Assembly: GCA_030549335.1 (NCBI GenBank)
Contig: CM060183.1
Span: forward strand, 24,688,552 to 24,752,551
Origin: Pontederia crassipes
Taxonomy: Eukaryota > Streptophyta > Magnoliopsida > Commelinales > Pontederiaceae
Length of the DNA stretch: 64,000 bases
Direction: 5' to 3'
The notes under the pieces were generated by a model. The model worked only from the letters and a program-made list of their open reading frames with translations. It was not told the origin of the DNA and did no database searches. This document shows, piece by piece, positions 39,112-51,502 of this stretch; within the stretch, counting starts at the first letter, position 1; every line of letters starts with the position of its first letter. A program made the position numbers and the translations under genes.

Positions 39112-39957
39112 ACTTTCAAAGTTTTCACCGGAAATGGAGTGCAGACGGCTGAATCATGTAAATGTCAGTACTCAGTATAAATAAATATACTTGTAGTTTA
39201 TGTTTGCTATTTTTTCCTGATTGGTCATGAACTTCAACACACTTCCTGATCACCGCATGAAATCATAGGAAAAAAACTTAGCAACCTTATTTTAATGATA
39301 ACTTTGGCATTTTGGATTTAAATGGTAATGATGATTAAAACTCATATGCCTCCATCTATTATTTTGGATGCAAGATTCAATTTTGCTTCAATTTTGAGAT
39401 TCGGCGTTAGCTTGTTAGTTTACGCATCTTCTATTGAATTTATCAAATTATGTTGATGTTAGATTCAACCTTATGTTTTTATATGTTGATGTTGATGTCG
39501 ATTATGTTTTTACAATTCAAATTAGTGCGCACTTTAGATTTTACTCTTCAATAGATTTCAAATCCGAATTCATGTTTTTTTTTGCATTGCCATATGTTAT
39601 AACTTTCTGCAGTGATGTTACTCTATTTCAATTTTGTGCAATGATGTTTTGCGATCAAGACGTTATGCGAATTGAACTTCAGCTATTCATCGTGACCACG
39701 ACGTTATATCGTGATGGTTTTAGCAGATGTTTTGATTATGTGATGTTCAATTTGTTCCTACTGTTTGGATTATGTGAAGTAATTGAATTATCATGTAGTA
39801 ATTGAATTATTTGTGATGTGATGTAATTGAATTATCTATGAATCTATTATCTGTGAATCTGCGAAATCTATTGTCTACGAAATCTATTGAATTATCAAAT
39901 TGTATTATTTGTTCGGACATTTAAAATTAACCATTTTTTTTTAAATTTTTTTATGTT

Positions 39958-40493
39958 TCTGACGGTCCTGACCGTCGAAAACAGCTGAAATATTGCAATC
40001 GCTAGCGAATTTTTTCGATACTTACCGACGGTTATATCCGTCGGTACAACATTATCGACGGTCGTAGCCGACGAGTAAAACCGTCGATACAAGATTATCG
40101 ACGGTTTGAACCGTCGATACTATCGATGGTTAAAGCCGCCGATATATATCGACGGTTAAAACCGTCGATAGTATCCACGGTTCAAGCCGCCGATAGATAT
40201 TGACGTCACTAACCGTCGATACTATCGACAGTTTAAGCCGCCGATAAATATCGGCGGTCCTAACCGTCGATATTATCGAAGGTTAGTGCCGTCGATATAT
40301 ATCGGATGTCCTAACCGTCGATACGCAACGTTCGACTACCGTGCCCGGCAGCTAGACCGTCTATAATATCGGCGGTTCGGAATAAATCGTCGCAAATTGT
40401 TTGCGACGCCCCTTTTTCGCACGGACACTGTCCGTCGAAAATCGTGATTTCTGATGGTTCGAACCGTCGGTAAAAGGCAATTTTCTTGTAGTG
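39958..40493. repeat. Right subterminal repeat array of the large CACTA element
   Basis: Dense CGACGGT/ACCGTCG units in both orientations, often paired as ATCGACGGTT..AACCGTCGAT, ending at the terminal TTGTAGTG. These are the likely TNPA binding sites. Confidence 0.9.
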
Positions 40494-40519
40494 ATATATA
40501 TATATATATATATATATAT
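40494..40519. repeat. (TA)n microsatellite, right of the large CACTA element
   Basis: A continuation of the TA run at 30857-30927, interrupted by the CACTA insertion. Confidence 0.85.
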
Positions 40520-40799
40520 ACACGTATCTATGTATTCATATGTATATATATGTATAGATGTATATATGATGTATGTAATATGTATATGTGTATGTATATA
40601 TTTATTAATTAGTAATAGATAGGTAACATATATATATACATATATTTAATAGTAATTATTATTAATATAGGTAGCATATATATTTTTGTATTGAGTATAA
40701 ATAACATATATAGTTATACAATTTAACAGTGTCTAAATGCGAATAATAATTAACATTACTTATATAAATACTTGTATGTTCCTAAAATTCTAACATGCC

Positions 40800-41291
40800 A
40801 CATTAGCTTCACATTAGTGTCACAAAAACGCCGCAATATTCAACGTCACAATGCTGTAAGTACAATGCAAGTTGCGGATGCCAAAATCTGCTTTGATCTA
40901 GCGTCGACTTAGTGACTCAAGCTTGTTGACGATAATTAGTGCCGCCAATAGTCGACGCTAACACAACATAAATTGGAGACGTCAAAATCGCCTCCTGAAC
41001 TTGCGTCGATTTAGCACCGCAGCAATGTTAACGCTATCTTAACATCGTGTTCAGTCAACACTAATAAAATGCTAGAATTTTATCATGCAATTTTTCATCT
41101 TGGCATTGATAATAACGTCTATGTAGCGTGTGGCGTCGATTTTAGCTTGCAGACGTGATGCTAAGTCTACCCTACTGGGAGGTAATTAGCGTCTGATTTG
41201 GTCGATCCAACGTCGTCGCTGTTTAGATGCTAGTAGCGTCGAATTAGCATCGCATCTTTTCGCGTCACTAAACCACATATTTCTTGTAGTG
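40800..41291. mobile_element. Right-end fragment of a second CACTA family
   Basis: It ends TATTTCTTGTAGTG at 41291, the CACTA-type right terminus. The preceding ~450 bases carry a different subterminal motif, repeated GCGTCGA/TCGACGC words (for example near 40900, 40955, 41005, 41240). The left end was not found; it may lie on the other side of the larger insertion or be lost. Confidence 0.6.
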
Positions 41292-41469
41292 ATATAGAGC
41301 ATTAATTATAATCAACATTAAGATCAGCTTGAGTCTTCCAGATCAAATATTAATAGACCACATCAGAAGGTCTGGTTTTAGGTCTACATTATCATATTAC
41401 TCTTAGGTATAGAGAATGATTAAAATAAAATTGATAAAAGATATATTAACATATGCAAGGATCCTCTTA

Positions 41470-42075
41470 CTCATGGTTATCAAGAACACGATCTTGATCA
41501 TAACTTATCTGAAATTTACAATCTCGATATCACATTTGGAATTATTTTCATTAGATCGATAGAACTGTAACATATAGATCAAATCGGTATGATCGTCCTA
41601 CCAACATTGTTTCATTTTTTTTATTTTTTTATTTTTAACTAAGTGCAACATGATTTTTGGAGAAATAAAAATAAGAAGAAATTGATGATTGATTATAATT
41701 AAAAGTTTAAAAATATTTTTAACAAAAATAAATATAATATCAATATATATTAAAAGTTATTTATATAACTATACTCCATATTAATCATATTATTATCACT
41801 TTTCTTGTCAATTCATATTAATTATTGTTATTACATAAGTGATGTATATATACATGTGTAGGAAGCCTTAATAGAATCATATATAGTTAAGTTGATATTA
41901 TCTATAATCTAAATCATTATAGATTTACTAAACAAAATTTAATATAATTTTATATATTAAGTAATTTTTAATATATAGATAAGATCTTACGATACTCGCT
42001 CCGATCTCACAATCTTCGATTTTACGAATCTCTTTCGATATTATGTAAGATCCCGATCTTGTCTATTTTGCACTC
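41470..42075 (+). repeat. Dispersed AT-rich repeat, copy 1
   Basis: The stretch 41832-41990 (ACATAAGTGAT, then GTTAAGTTGATATTATCTAT) is matched in reverse complement at about 49140-49300. The ends show loosely complementary ATCAAGAACACGATCTTG and AAGATCCCGATCTTG words, so it may be a hAT- or Mutator-type MITE. Family not determined. Confidence 0.45.
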
Positions 42076-42120
42076 AATAAAAAGTCAATTTGGTGGACAA
42101 GTCGCACCTGATGCGACTTA

Positions 42121-42516
42121 GGCCCCATTTGGCTAAGCTTATAAACAAGTTATAAGTCATTTTAAGAAAATATCATTGTTTGGTAACATTGTAATATGAC
42201 TTATAAGGATATATTAAATCTACTTATAAGTAAAAAAAATAAGCAGGGAAAGGAGTGTTTATTTTTTTAAAGAAAATAAGTCAGTTAGTTGTATAATAAG
42301 TAAGTAATTATTATTAATATAACAGGGGAAGGAGTGCTTATTTTTTCTAAGAAAATAAGTCAGTTTGTTGTATGATAAGTAACTAATTATTATTAATATA
42401 AGTAGTTTTATCCAAACGTGTAACTGTTTATTTTTAAAAATAAATTTCAATCAATAAAATACTTATCAGCATTTCAACTTATCAACTATTTTATATTAAC
42501 TAAGACAAACATGCCC
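42121..42516. mobile_element. Tourist-like MITE
   Basis: Flanked by TTA (42118-42120 and 42517-42519), beginning GGCCCCATTTGGCTAAG and ending CTAAGACAAACATGCCC. The 3-bp TTA duplication and the inverted ends mark a PIF/Harbinger-type MITE of 396 bp. It contains an internal tandem duplication of ~75 bp (unit with AAAATAAGTCAGTT). Non-coding. Confidence 0.75.
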
Positions 42517-43027
42517 TTAACCTTAGTTTGACCATGGGTGGAGTTAGGTACATATTGAAAATTTTATTTAATTTTTAGCTCATATCTTGTACAACAATTG
42601 TAAAAATATTAAAATAAATATTTCAAACATGTACACTAATATATAAATATAAATATATATTATGCTTTTAAAAATAAATATTCTATAACATTTTTTATAA
42701 TAGATAATAAGAAAATAATGGTGGTCCCCGATCATTCGATTTGATCTAATCTCATCCGATCCGAATCGCGTTGAATTGAATTGGATCCAACCCTAAAAAA
42801 ATGATCCAACTCGATTAAAATTGATCGGGTCAGTTCTGTGGTCGGGTCGGGTCAAATTCGCCCCGCAAACAGTCCTGCCTCCTAATGTCATGGAACCTCG
42901 GATGGGTTAGTAAAAATTCAAGCCAAGTTCAATGTTTTGAGACTAGTCGAGTCATGTTGTGCTCAACTATGGAATTCGAGCTGGGCCATAGGTAAAGTCA
43001 TGCTAGGTTTTCTCATTGATACCTTTA

Positions 43028-43375
43028 GGGTCTGTTTGATTCAAAAGTCATCAAGGGGAAAGGAAGAGAAAATAATGAAAGGAAAAAGATGAGAAGGAAA
43101 AGGAAGAGAACGAAGAGAATAGTTAATCTTGTTTGGATGGCGTGAGCAATGAGAAGGGAAGGGAATGGACATTTTATTCCTCATATGTGTATTTATATGT
43201 TAAGTTTATAAGACTAAATATGAAAATTTATTTTAATTATACATTTCCCATTCTTTCCACCCCAATTTGGAGGGGAAAATCCCCTCTGTTCCCCTCCAAC
43301 TTAAATTCAACCAAACCAGGTGAACATATTCTCCTGCTTTCCCTTACCCTCCTTTCACCCCAATCAAACATACCC
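43028..43375. mobile_element. Tourist-like MITE, second family
   Basis: Flanked by TTA (43025-43027 and 43376-43378). It begins GGGTCTGTTTGATT and ends AATCAAACATACCC, 13 of 14 bases inverted. At 348 bp, with no coding, it is a typical Harbinger-type MITE. Confidence 0.8.
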
Positions 43376-43428
43376 TTAAGCTTTAAGATACACGAGGAAG
43401 TTCAATTTGAAGCCGGTGAGGTTCTTAT

Positions 43429-46233
43429 TGTAGTGCCCCACTACTCCTTTGACATTACAAGCGGTGAAACCAAAAAATCAATCATTTAAATTCAAATTCA
43501 AATATTTAATAGAAATCCAACGTTCGAAATAATCTAACTCTAGAAATTCTAAAAAGTTTAGCATGATATATGCATAAATTCGATCATGCGTTGAATACAA
43601 CATTTATCTATATCATTCACTTCACAGACAATTCATAAAATTTTCATGTGCATCACTGTCAATTTATAATTACCAAGTAATAAGGGACCCAAGCCCAAAA
43701 ACATTCCGAATTATATTAATATACAAGTTTCGCCTCAAAACTACTACTTGAACAAAACAAATCGAATGCCTACAAAATACATTAAGGGTCACAAGCCCTT
43801 ATCCAACTTCATGATAAGGTCTCGCCCATATCATCTCATCCATAGATAATGGAGCCTCAGCTTCCATCAATAAATCGTGTGCCACAACTCAACACCATGC
43901 GATGTCAAGATAAATAAAATCATAATAGTGAGTTTTAAAAAAATGATAAGTATCAAAAGAAGAACACTGAGTCATATACGTTCCTCGGAATCTCACACAC
44001 TATTCCTTTTTGAATCAATGCACATTTCCAATCAAACATGTAGTATATGTATTCCTTTCTCATAAACATTACAAAAAAAAAAGGGTTGATCATGGATTAA
44101 GCTCAATGAGTTAAAACGACTACCTCAAGTATTAAAATCGTTGCGAAAATCAACATATTTATTTTCAAGAAATATTTAGGATCCTCTCTTGTTCAAAAAG
44201 AACTCATTCACATAATGATTATACAAAATGAATATCATGTGTGTACATGCATGATGAAATCATATATGTAGTATAAGTTGGAGAACTATAATAAAATATA
44301 GATATCCAATTTCCTCAATGGAGAAGTCAATCTCACCCCTCGTATCCCATTGACATAGGGTGATCGTTCTAATTCCACCCTCGTATATCATTGACACAGA
44401 ACGTTGAACTACCATTCGTATCTCACATAGGGCTTATTATCTTTTCTTTCCATCACTCGTATCCAATTGATACAGAATGATTGTTCTAATTCCACCCCTT
44501 GTATCACTATATTGACACAGAGTGTTGAACCTACTCTTTGTATCCCATTGACATAGATCATATCGAGCCTCAATCGGTCTACCCGAAGTTGGTCAATCCT
44601 CCAAGATGAAAATATTCCGTCTTATGCGAGTTTTTACATGAAGTGCACATGATGCATGAATGTATATTCACATTCGATATTTATGTTCCAATTTTCAAAT
44701 AAAATATCCTTCAACATTTTAATAAGAAAATCCAATGTACAAGTAAAACAATTAATGTCAACAGAATATATTTCAAATCCATAATAAAATATCACATGTC
44801 ATATGATGACACACATATGAAGCATACAAATAAGTATGATTATTTATGAAAAAGCTATCACGAAAAATCGTCTCACTCAGGTGGGAAAATATCATCATTC
44901 CAAAGAGTTTAGCAATTTATATCATTTGAGGTAAGTTCCCTCATCTTGGATTCCTCAAGTCCCAACTATCTTTCGTTTGAATCCGCTCAAAGGAGAGAAG
45001 TACCTATTACATTCATTTAAATTTTATTTAGGAACATAACTTTATCATTTAAGACAATTATAACTTCTAAATATAATTTGTTTTTTTAGTTCCTTTATCA
45101 CTCCATAATAATCCTTTTTAAAGACATCTTGGTACCTAGAATTAAAATTTATAAATCTTTTTCCTAAGTTCATAAGTAACGCATTATAACACTCGTATAA
45201 CTAATTTCATAAATGATCAATATTATGGGCTTTTAGTGTGCTTACCGATAAGGGAAACATAATCGCCAATTAATAGCACCCTACTCAAACTCCCAACGGA
45301 CTGCCACCTCTCATATCTAGTTAATCATATAATAATTCGAATTAGACACTATAACCAATTCTTATCAACTATAAAATTAGATCTTATAAATAGTTTCGGC
45401 CACCAATCATCCTTACCACAATAATAAAATCACGCTCTCGAAACCAAAGCTGCACTAGTCGAAACGTCAAACACAATCGTCGATCACCTTTTTCACCAAT
45501 AATAAAATATTATTATTTAAAATCAGTTCACATAACTATAATTAAATATAATATGCACATTTCCCTTTCCCTTACCAACAAAATTTGAGGACGAATCGTC
45601 AAAAATGTCGGAGGACGGACGAAAATCAAAATCAACGAACTAATTTCTGATTAACTTTCATATGGATAGCAACCTAATACATTTCACCCTCATGTGAGCA
45701 CTTACCAGAACGTCGTTGTGAGGTCGGTTAGAGCCCCTCGTCGGCTCGTCGAAAAAATGTCACCGAAAACTCTCAACTCGGCAACCTATAATATTGTAAG
45801 CAAACCCACGTTTAAAACCCTTCCACATTAACCTAATCGACCTAAGGATGATACACAACTCATCAGGAGAAAGATCGACGCGAATAAGAGCCGAAAACGG
45901 GTTATTGGAGAAATTTTCCCCTTTCTCACATTCGGCCCTCACTGCATCGTCCACAGTGGACCATATCTAGTCCATGTAAAATGTTCATCTTGTTCGCTCT
46001 TTCCAATGATACCTCACACGCAAAAAATTGAGGTCAGATGATGGAGAATAGGTTGTCGAAGCGGCGACGGTTGAGCGGCGTCGGGGTCTTCGGACATGAA
46101 TAGTGGAGGGGGGAGAGGAAGACGATGTCTTCTCTCCACCTTTTCACGTATTTATTTATTTTATTTCTGCCAAAAGACCAAAATGCCCTTCCTTTTAAAA
46201 GTATTTACCCTTTTTTTATGACAGGACATTACA
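43429..46233 (-). mobile_element. Ty3/gypsy solo LTR, 2.8 kb
   Basis: It begins TGTAGTGCCCCAC and ends GACATTACA and is flanked by the identical pentamer CTTAT (43424-43428 and 46234-46238). The short TGTA..TACA inverted edges, 5-bp target duplication and lack of internal genes identify a solo LTR formed by LTR-LTR recombination. Orientation is probably minus, judged from the order of sequence blocks. A single LTR cannot be dated by LTR comparison, but the intact duplication argues against great age. Confidence 0.75.
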
Positions 46234-46336
46234 CTTATTATCATTGCTTGGAGTCAAATTGTCCCTCAATCGAGCATGAGTCATGTCGTCATCAACCTAG
46301 TTATCCATGAGGTCGAGAAAAAGTTAGAAAATCCGA

Positions 46337-46560
46337 CACTACAAGAAAAGGATGCATTTCTGGTTGCCTATTTTCAATAAGTCAATTCTTTGTATTTGTT
46401 TGACAAAATTTGCTATGGGACAAAAAATCCTTTCGAAATATTGAATGGCAAATCACTTCTTGCTATCCCTTGGTATTTTATCGATGGTTGTAGCCTTCGA
46501 TATTATTATCAAATGAAATTTAATCGGTAATATCGAATGGCAGGATCGTCAATATTTGAA
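46337..46560 (+). mobile_element. Left-end fragment of a third CACTA-like element
   Basis: CACTACAAGAAAAGG at 46337 is a canonical CACTA left terminus. The following sequence has weak TATCGA/TCGAT and GAATGGCA repeats but no matching right terminus in the window. It probably represents a truncated or diverged copy. Confidence 0.5.
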
Positions 46561-48047
46561 TTTATAATAAAATTTATTATAACATTATATAATAAAATAT
46601 TGGTATGATATTAATATTTTTATATTCAACTTCATTTAGTAATATTACGTTGGCCCATTTCGTACGGGGTTATGATTAAGAATAAAGAAATATTCACTTT
46701 TCGAATCAAACTATTATAATTTACTTTATGGATCTCAAATATAAATCAATGTTGATAATAAAATGGGAGCTGCATGTTAAATGCTGAAGCAGAATTGAGA
46801 TAGAATCAACGAGATGGGAACAAAAGCTAGAGTAGAAACAAAATATTTCAAAAATTTTACAAATGCATCCACACCAGCCTAAATGTCCGACCGCAAGCAC
46901 TTTTGCCTTTTAATCCGCGTAGTGGAATAAAATTGTGATATGACATATTCGACTTAGAACTCTTTTTTCTTATCAATTTATATTAAGTGATGTTGATGAT
47001 TCAATTTGTGCTAACGCATTGTTTATATATTAGATATGACTCATCACGAATCAAATTAGTTGGATAAAATCATGCTGTAATGATGGTAAATGATGCTCTT
47101 AATATAGTTTTTTTTACAGAGAGTTTGATAAAGTTAGAAAAAAGTCAACTACCACTCGACCCGAAGTCACTTGAGCTCCTTGTGTGGGCGTTCCAAAAGC
47201 AACTTATGAAAACAAAATGCGTTCGAAACCTGCGGATAATTAAACAATGGATGTATTGGAACTTGGAAACTTTAAAATTTCACAACACGTGTCCTACATA
47301 TTTTTTTATATGAATATTTAAGAAGTGACAAGCGATCCTATTGAGCGAGTTGAAGGTAATATTTATTATTGAGTTCGATTAATTCGATTTCGACCGTGAT
47401 AACATATGCATAAAGCTTTCATAAAAATATTTATTGCTTATTATTTGATTAATTTAATAATTATAATTCTTGATTATATTTCTTAGATGAAGTAATAAAA
47501 AAGTATCATCTCAAATTAAAAAAATTTCGGTCGTTAAATTAATTATATTTATTAAAATAGCTTGATCGTCATGACATTTATTATTCAACATATAATTTAT
47601 ATTATTATATATTTATTTTATTAATCTAATAAATAATATAAGTACCCATTTTAACCAAATGCTCTATATATAGATGTTCTTTAAATTCTAAATACACAAA
47701 TGTTTAATGTTTGAACTTGAGATAAAAAATTATTATTCACTCCATCCGAACTTGAAATGGCACGTGTGGCATATATAAATTACCTAGCTCGTTACAAGAT
47801 AATTGGCGTAGGGAATTGTAATGTGTTTTTGCATTTGTGCGTTAGCAGTGTGCAACAAACTAATTTAATTATTAATCTTAAACGAATAATACAATTTATT
47901 AAATGTGTAGTGCATTTTCTGCACCTCGTCCATGTTATTATTATTGAGCGTAGTATTGGTTGAAAATTAAAGGCATTATCATTGCATTAGATGAAATTCA
48001 TTGCCCATGTACCAAGTAAATTATTTTTAAAATAAAAATTTACATGC

Positions 48048-48082
<35 letters not shown>

Positions 48083-50268
48083 TTTCATCATTCATCTATA
48101 AATCCCACTAAAATCGGAATACTAAAAGGTGAAACTAAACTAAAATACACGAAAATATGTTTGTACGAGAAATAGGAATAGGTTCACGTGGGGGTACGGG
48201 AGGGTAAAAGCTCATTCGACTGTATTTGGATGGAATTGGATGGAAATTTGCGAATGAAATTTTCACAAATTCTTTCAAAAAATTTTGTAAATTTTTGGAA
48301 CCATGAGGTGTTTGATATGAAAATAATGTTGAGAACAAAGACTTATTTCAATGATAGCAATCAAATATTATAAAAAAATAAAATTTTCTTATCAAATATC
48401 ATCATTGTATTATATTATTTATCAGCAGAAAAAAAGTAAAAATTCTTGACCAAAAGAATAATTTATTTTCATTCATTATGAATTTGAGAATATTGGATTC
48501 TCTTGCCAACCACCCATATAAATTTTTGCCACGGACCGAAAATGAGAATAAGGAAGAAAACGTCACGTGGATCGAGAAAGTTTTGGATTTCGTTCGATTT
48601 TTTTTTTCAAACACCGAGTAATAATTTAAAGGTCACGTCATTAAATTCTAATAAAAGAACTTAAGTTCTCAACTTTCGTCCAAAGAATTTTTTCCATCTT
48701 CTTGTTTGTTAGTTTACTTTTGGGCTTAACCTCTCTGTTCCCAACAATATGCGTTTAATTTTATATTCAACATTTTAATTAACACAAACGATATGAGTTT
48801 CCATTCTTTAACAGGCTTAAAGCAAAATAGATGAGGATGAGGAGGGTGGCCACACGGGCGGACCTTTCAGCAGGCTTAAAGCAAGATTATCACTGGATCA
48901 AAAAAAAAAAAATCTTTACCAAAATGACATACAAATTTTATTTGACGAAGGTCAGATTTATTCTGTTTGTCCTGAATTTATATTTTAATATATAATAAAA
49001 AAATATAAAATGGGGGAGGAGGGGTGGCGTAGACGTGCCCACCCATTTTTTTCCTCTCTACACTTTTAATCTCGAGTTTAGACTATCATAATTAAGATCG
49101 AAGTTTTAAATAATTAGATTAGAAGGAATTCATAAGGTGATAAGATCGAATACTAGGTTGTCATCTATATATCAAAAATTCAACTCAATATATAAAATAT
49201 TATCTTTAATAATTTTACAATGATTTAAATTATAGATAATATTAACTTAACTACTATCTTACTAAGACTTCTTACAGACGATATATATCACTTATGTAAC
49301 AGTACTTCAACGTAAATTAAAAAATGATAATAACATTATTAATATAAATTACTATTATCCAAATAATTTTTAATACACATTAATATTAAATATTTTTTAT
49401 GAACTTTTATTCTAAAAAACAACTATAACTAATTATCTTCTTTTTAATTTTATTTATCCAAAAAACATATTACACTTGGTGAAATTTAAAATTTTAAAAA
49501 GTTAAAAAATAAAATTGGGCAATATTGATAGGATGTTACAAGATTTATATTTTGATACAATTGATTCTATAAAAATGATATAAAATGTAAGACCAAAATT
49601 ATAAATCTCATATGGGTATGATGTTACTATCAAATTTATGATGTTATTATCAATCATCGATGTTATCATCAATCGCAATTTTGATAATCTTAATCTAGAC
49701 GAGTGTAAGACCGGAATTATAAATCTCACTCTATTTTTTTTTGTAAACCAATTATAGCAGATGGAGGGAAGTATGCATGTAATAGTTGAAAGGTAAATGA
49801 CATTCTTAATTTAAAATATAGTTAGAGGAGTACTGAATATGTATAAGTAACCCTAAAGCATCTTCGAAGAGCTATTTGAACAAAAAAGCGAGAAAGAAAT
49901 AAATCTTTGCTCTAGATCTTATTCCGGACTCAGACAGCTCAACTCAAAGATGTACGGGAGGAACTGATAAAAAAAACCTAGCAGCTACGAGAACGAAAAA
50001 TACATTTTTACACACACGGAAATTTTAGTAAAGAACGTAGCAAAGAAATAGAAATATAATACACGCCGTGTAAATAAAACAAAGCAATAGCAGCTACAAC
50101 CCTACAAGAAACGGGAAATAAATTTAAGAATTTGATTAGAAATTATGGTAGTTTAAATTAATTAGGATCCAATGGAGAAAGACAACTTCACATATCAAAT
50201 GACGATGCTCTCCTCGCTCATGAGCTCGTTGTCTTTTTTTATAAGTCACATGGTGTCTATATTTCAGT
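46561..50268. other. AT-rich intergenic region
   Basis: No supported gene. It holds a TA run at about 48050-48080 and a second, inverted copy of the dispersed repeat (49140-49500). At 48215-48615 there is a segment with vaguely Harbinger-like ends (CTGTATTTGG and CAAACACCGAG) but no clear target duplication. Confidence 0.5.
49140..49500 (-). repeat. Dispersed AT-rich repeat, copy 2 (inverted)
   Basis: Reverse complement of the family at 41.5-42.1 kb. CACTTATGTAAC near 49290 and TTATAGATAATATTAACTTA near 49230 correspond to the matching words of copy 1. Confidence 0.5.
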
Positions 50269-50277
50269 TATAATATT

Positions 50278-50504
50278 GAGGTAAATGGATATGTAGAGCG
50301 GCCGCTCTACCGTTGGATTTGGAATCAATGGTTTGATGAAAGATCATTTTAAGTAATATCATCTTGTTCATCCCTTGCGCGATCAATGGCTCAGATTGAA
50401 TGGAAAAGAAATTGCACGTGATACACTCTCATTTTCCCAAATCGCGCGCTCACTTTTCCAAAATTTTCCCCAAAATTTTGACCACGCCATCAAAATCTCT
50501 GCGA
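50278..50504 (+). repeat. Left terminal inverted repeat of the MULE
   Basis: GAGGTAAATGGATATGTAGA followed by the palindrome GAGCGGCCGCTC, then TTGGATTTGGAATCAATGG and onwards. It matches the right end nearly base for base for about 180 bp and more loosely to 230 bp. Confidence 0.9.
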
Positions 50505-50858
50505 CAGGGCTGTCCGATCAAACCCTGCCGCCGCTCCAGGTGATCGTCGCTGCTCCATCTTGAAAGGACGATCGCTCGCGGCAGGGCTGCCCGATCAAAC
50601 CGCACCGCCGCTCCATGTGATCGTCGTTGCTCCATCTTGAAAGGACAATCGCTCGCGGCAAGGCTGTCCGATCAAACCCCGCTGCCGCTCCAGGTGATCG
50701 TCGTTGCTCCATCTTGAAAGAATGATCGCACGCGGCAAGGCTGCCCGATCAAACTCCGTCGCCGCTCCAGGTGATCGTCGTTGCTCCATCTTGAAAGGAC
50801 GATCGCTCGCGGCAGGGCTGCCCGATCAAACACCGTCGCCGCTCCAGGTGATCATCGT
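50505..50858. repeat. 77-bp tandem array inside the MULE left end
   Basis: The unit with GGGCTGYCCGATCAAAC starts at 50505, 50582, 50659, 50736 and 50813, an exact 77-bp period, with the last copy partial. Units are GC-rich and only slightly diverged, so open frames on both strands here are by-products. Confidence 0.95.
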
Positions 50859-51502
50859 TGCTTCTTGCCCTCCCGCCTCCTCCTATGACCAAGACTTCCT
50901 TCCCTTTGCTGAGAAAGGACCTAGAGCAAAGGATGCAGAGGATGTGGAGTTCGAGGGCGAGGCGACAACGGAGTTCCCGTCCGACTTGAAGCTCTTTGAA
51001 GTTCTTGAGCTCTCTCCTCCTCTTATTGCTTAAGTTATTGTTGCTGCGCCATTGCTCGTGCTCTTCCTCCTCTGTTGACACAAGCCGCTTCTCCCATGTA
51101 CGTTCATGATTATATTGGATTGAATGGATTTACATTCAGTTAACAATTCTCATGTCAATTTCTTTCTTTATCCCATGCAGCTATAGAGGCAACTTTTAGG
51201 TAGAAAATCAAAAGGATCCTACTGCCGTGCCAAAGAAGAATGTGCGTCCTCTCCATCCTTCCTTCTCTATTTTTGGATTCATTCAGTTAACACTAAAGTA
51301 TTCATGTGTGTAATGCCTTTCGAAGTTTGCATTTACCTCATATGTTATGTTAGAAGATATGTTCACATTAGCACACAGAAACCATGGTACAAAATTTGAC
51401 ACATTATTTTTTCTAATTTCTTAATTTTTTGGAATTCCTCCCTGGTTGCCTAATTTCGTTATATATTGTAATCTTTAACTTGTGTTTGCCTACTTTTATT
51501 AA

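Larger units (their letters stand above)
30928..40493 (+). mobile_element. Large CACTA (En/Spm) element with both transposon genes
   Basis: The left end reads AAGAAAAAGTCGG followed by CGACGG/CCGTCG subterminal repeats (30940-31460). The right end has a matching array (39958-40470) and finishes TTTTCTTGTAGTG at 40493. The expected first six bases CACTAC of the left end are absent; TA-repeat sequence takes their place. A GC-rich tandem block follows the left array. The interior carries a TNPD-type transposase gene and a TNPA-type (plant transposase 24) gene, both on the plus strand and both with several premature stops. Length of about 9.6 kb fits full-length CACTA elements. Probably immobile now. 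Confidence 0.88.

Noticed and set aside
47080-47963. Short plus-strand frames of 68-77 codons
   Set aside because: No domain, AT-driven composition, no supporting splice structure.
48215-48615. Possible Harbinger-type MITE
   Set aside because: End words are only loosely complementary and no TTA/TAA duplication was found.
50450-51081. Minus-strand frames across the MULE left end
   Set aside because: They repeat every 77 bp with the tandem array and show no domain.
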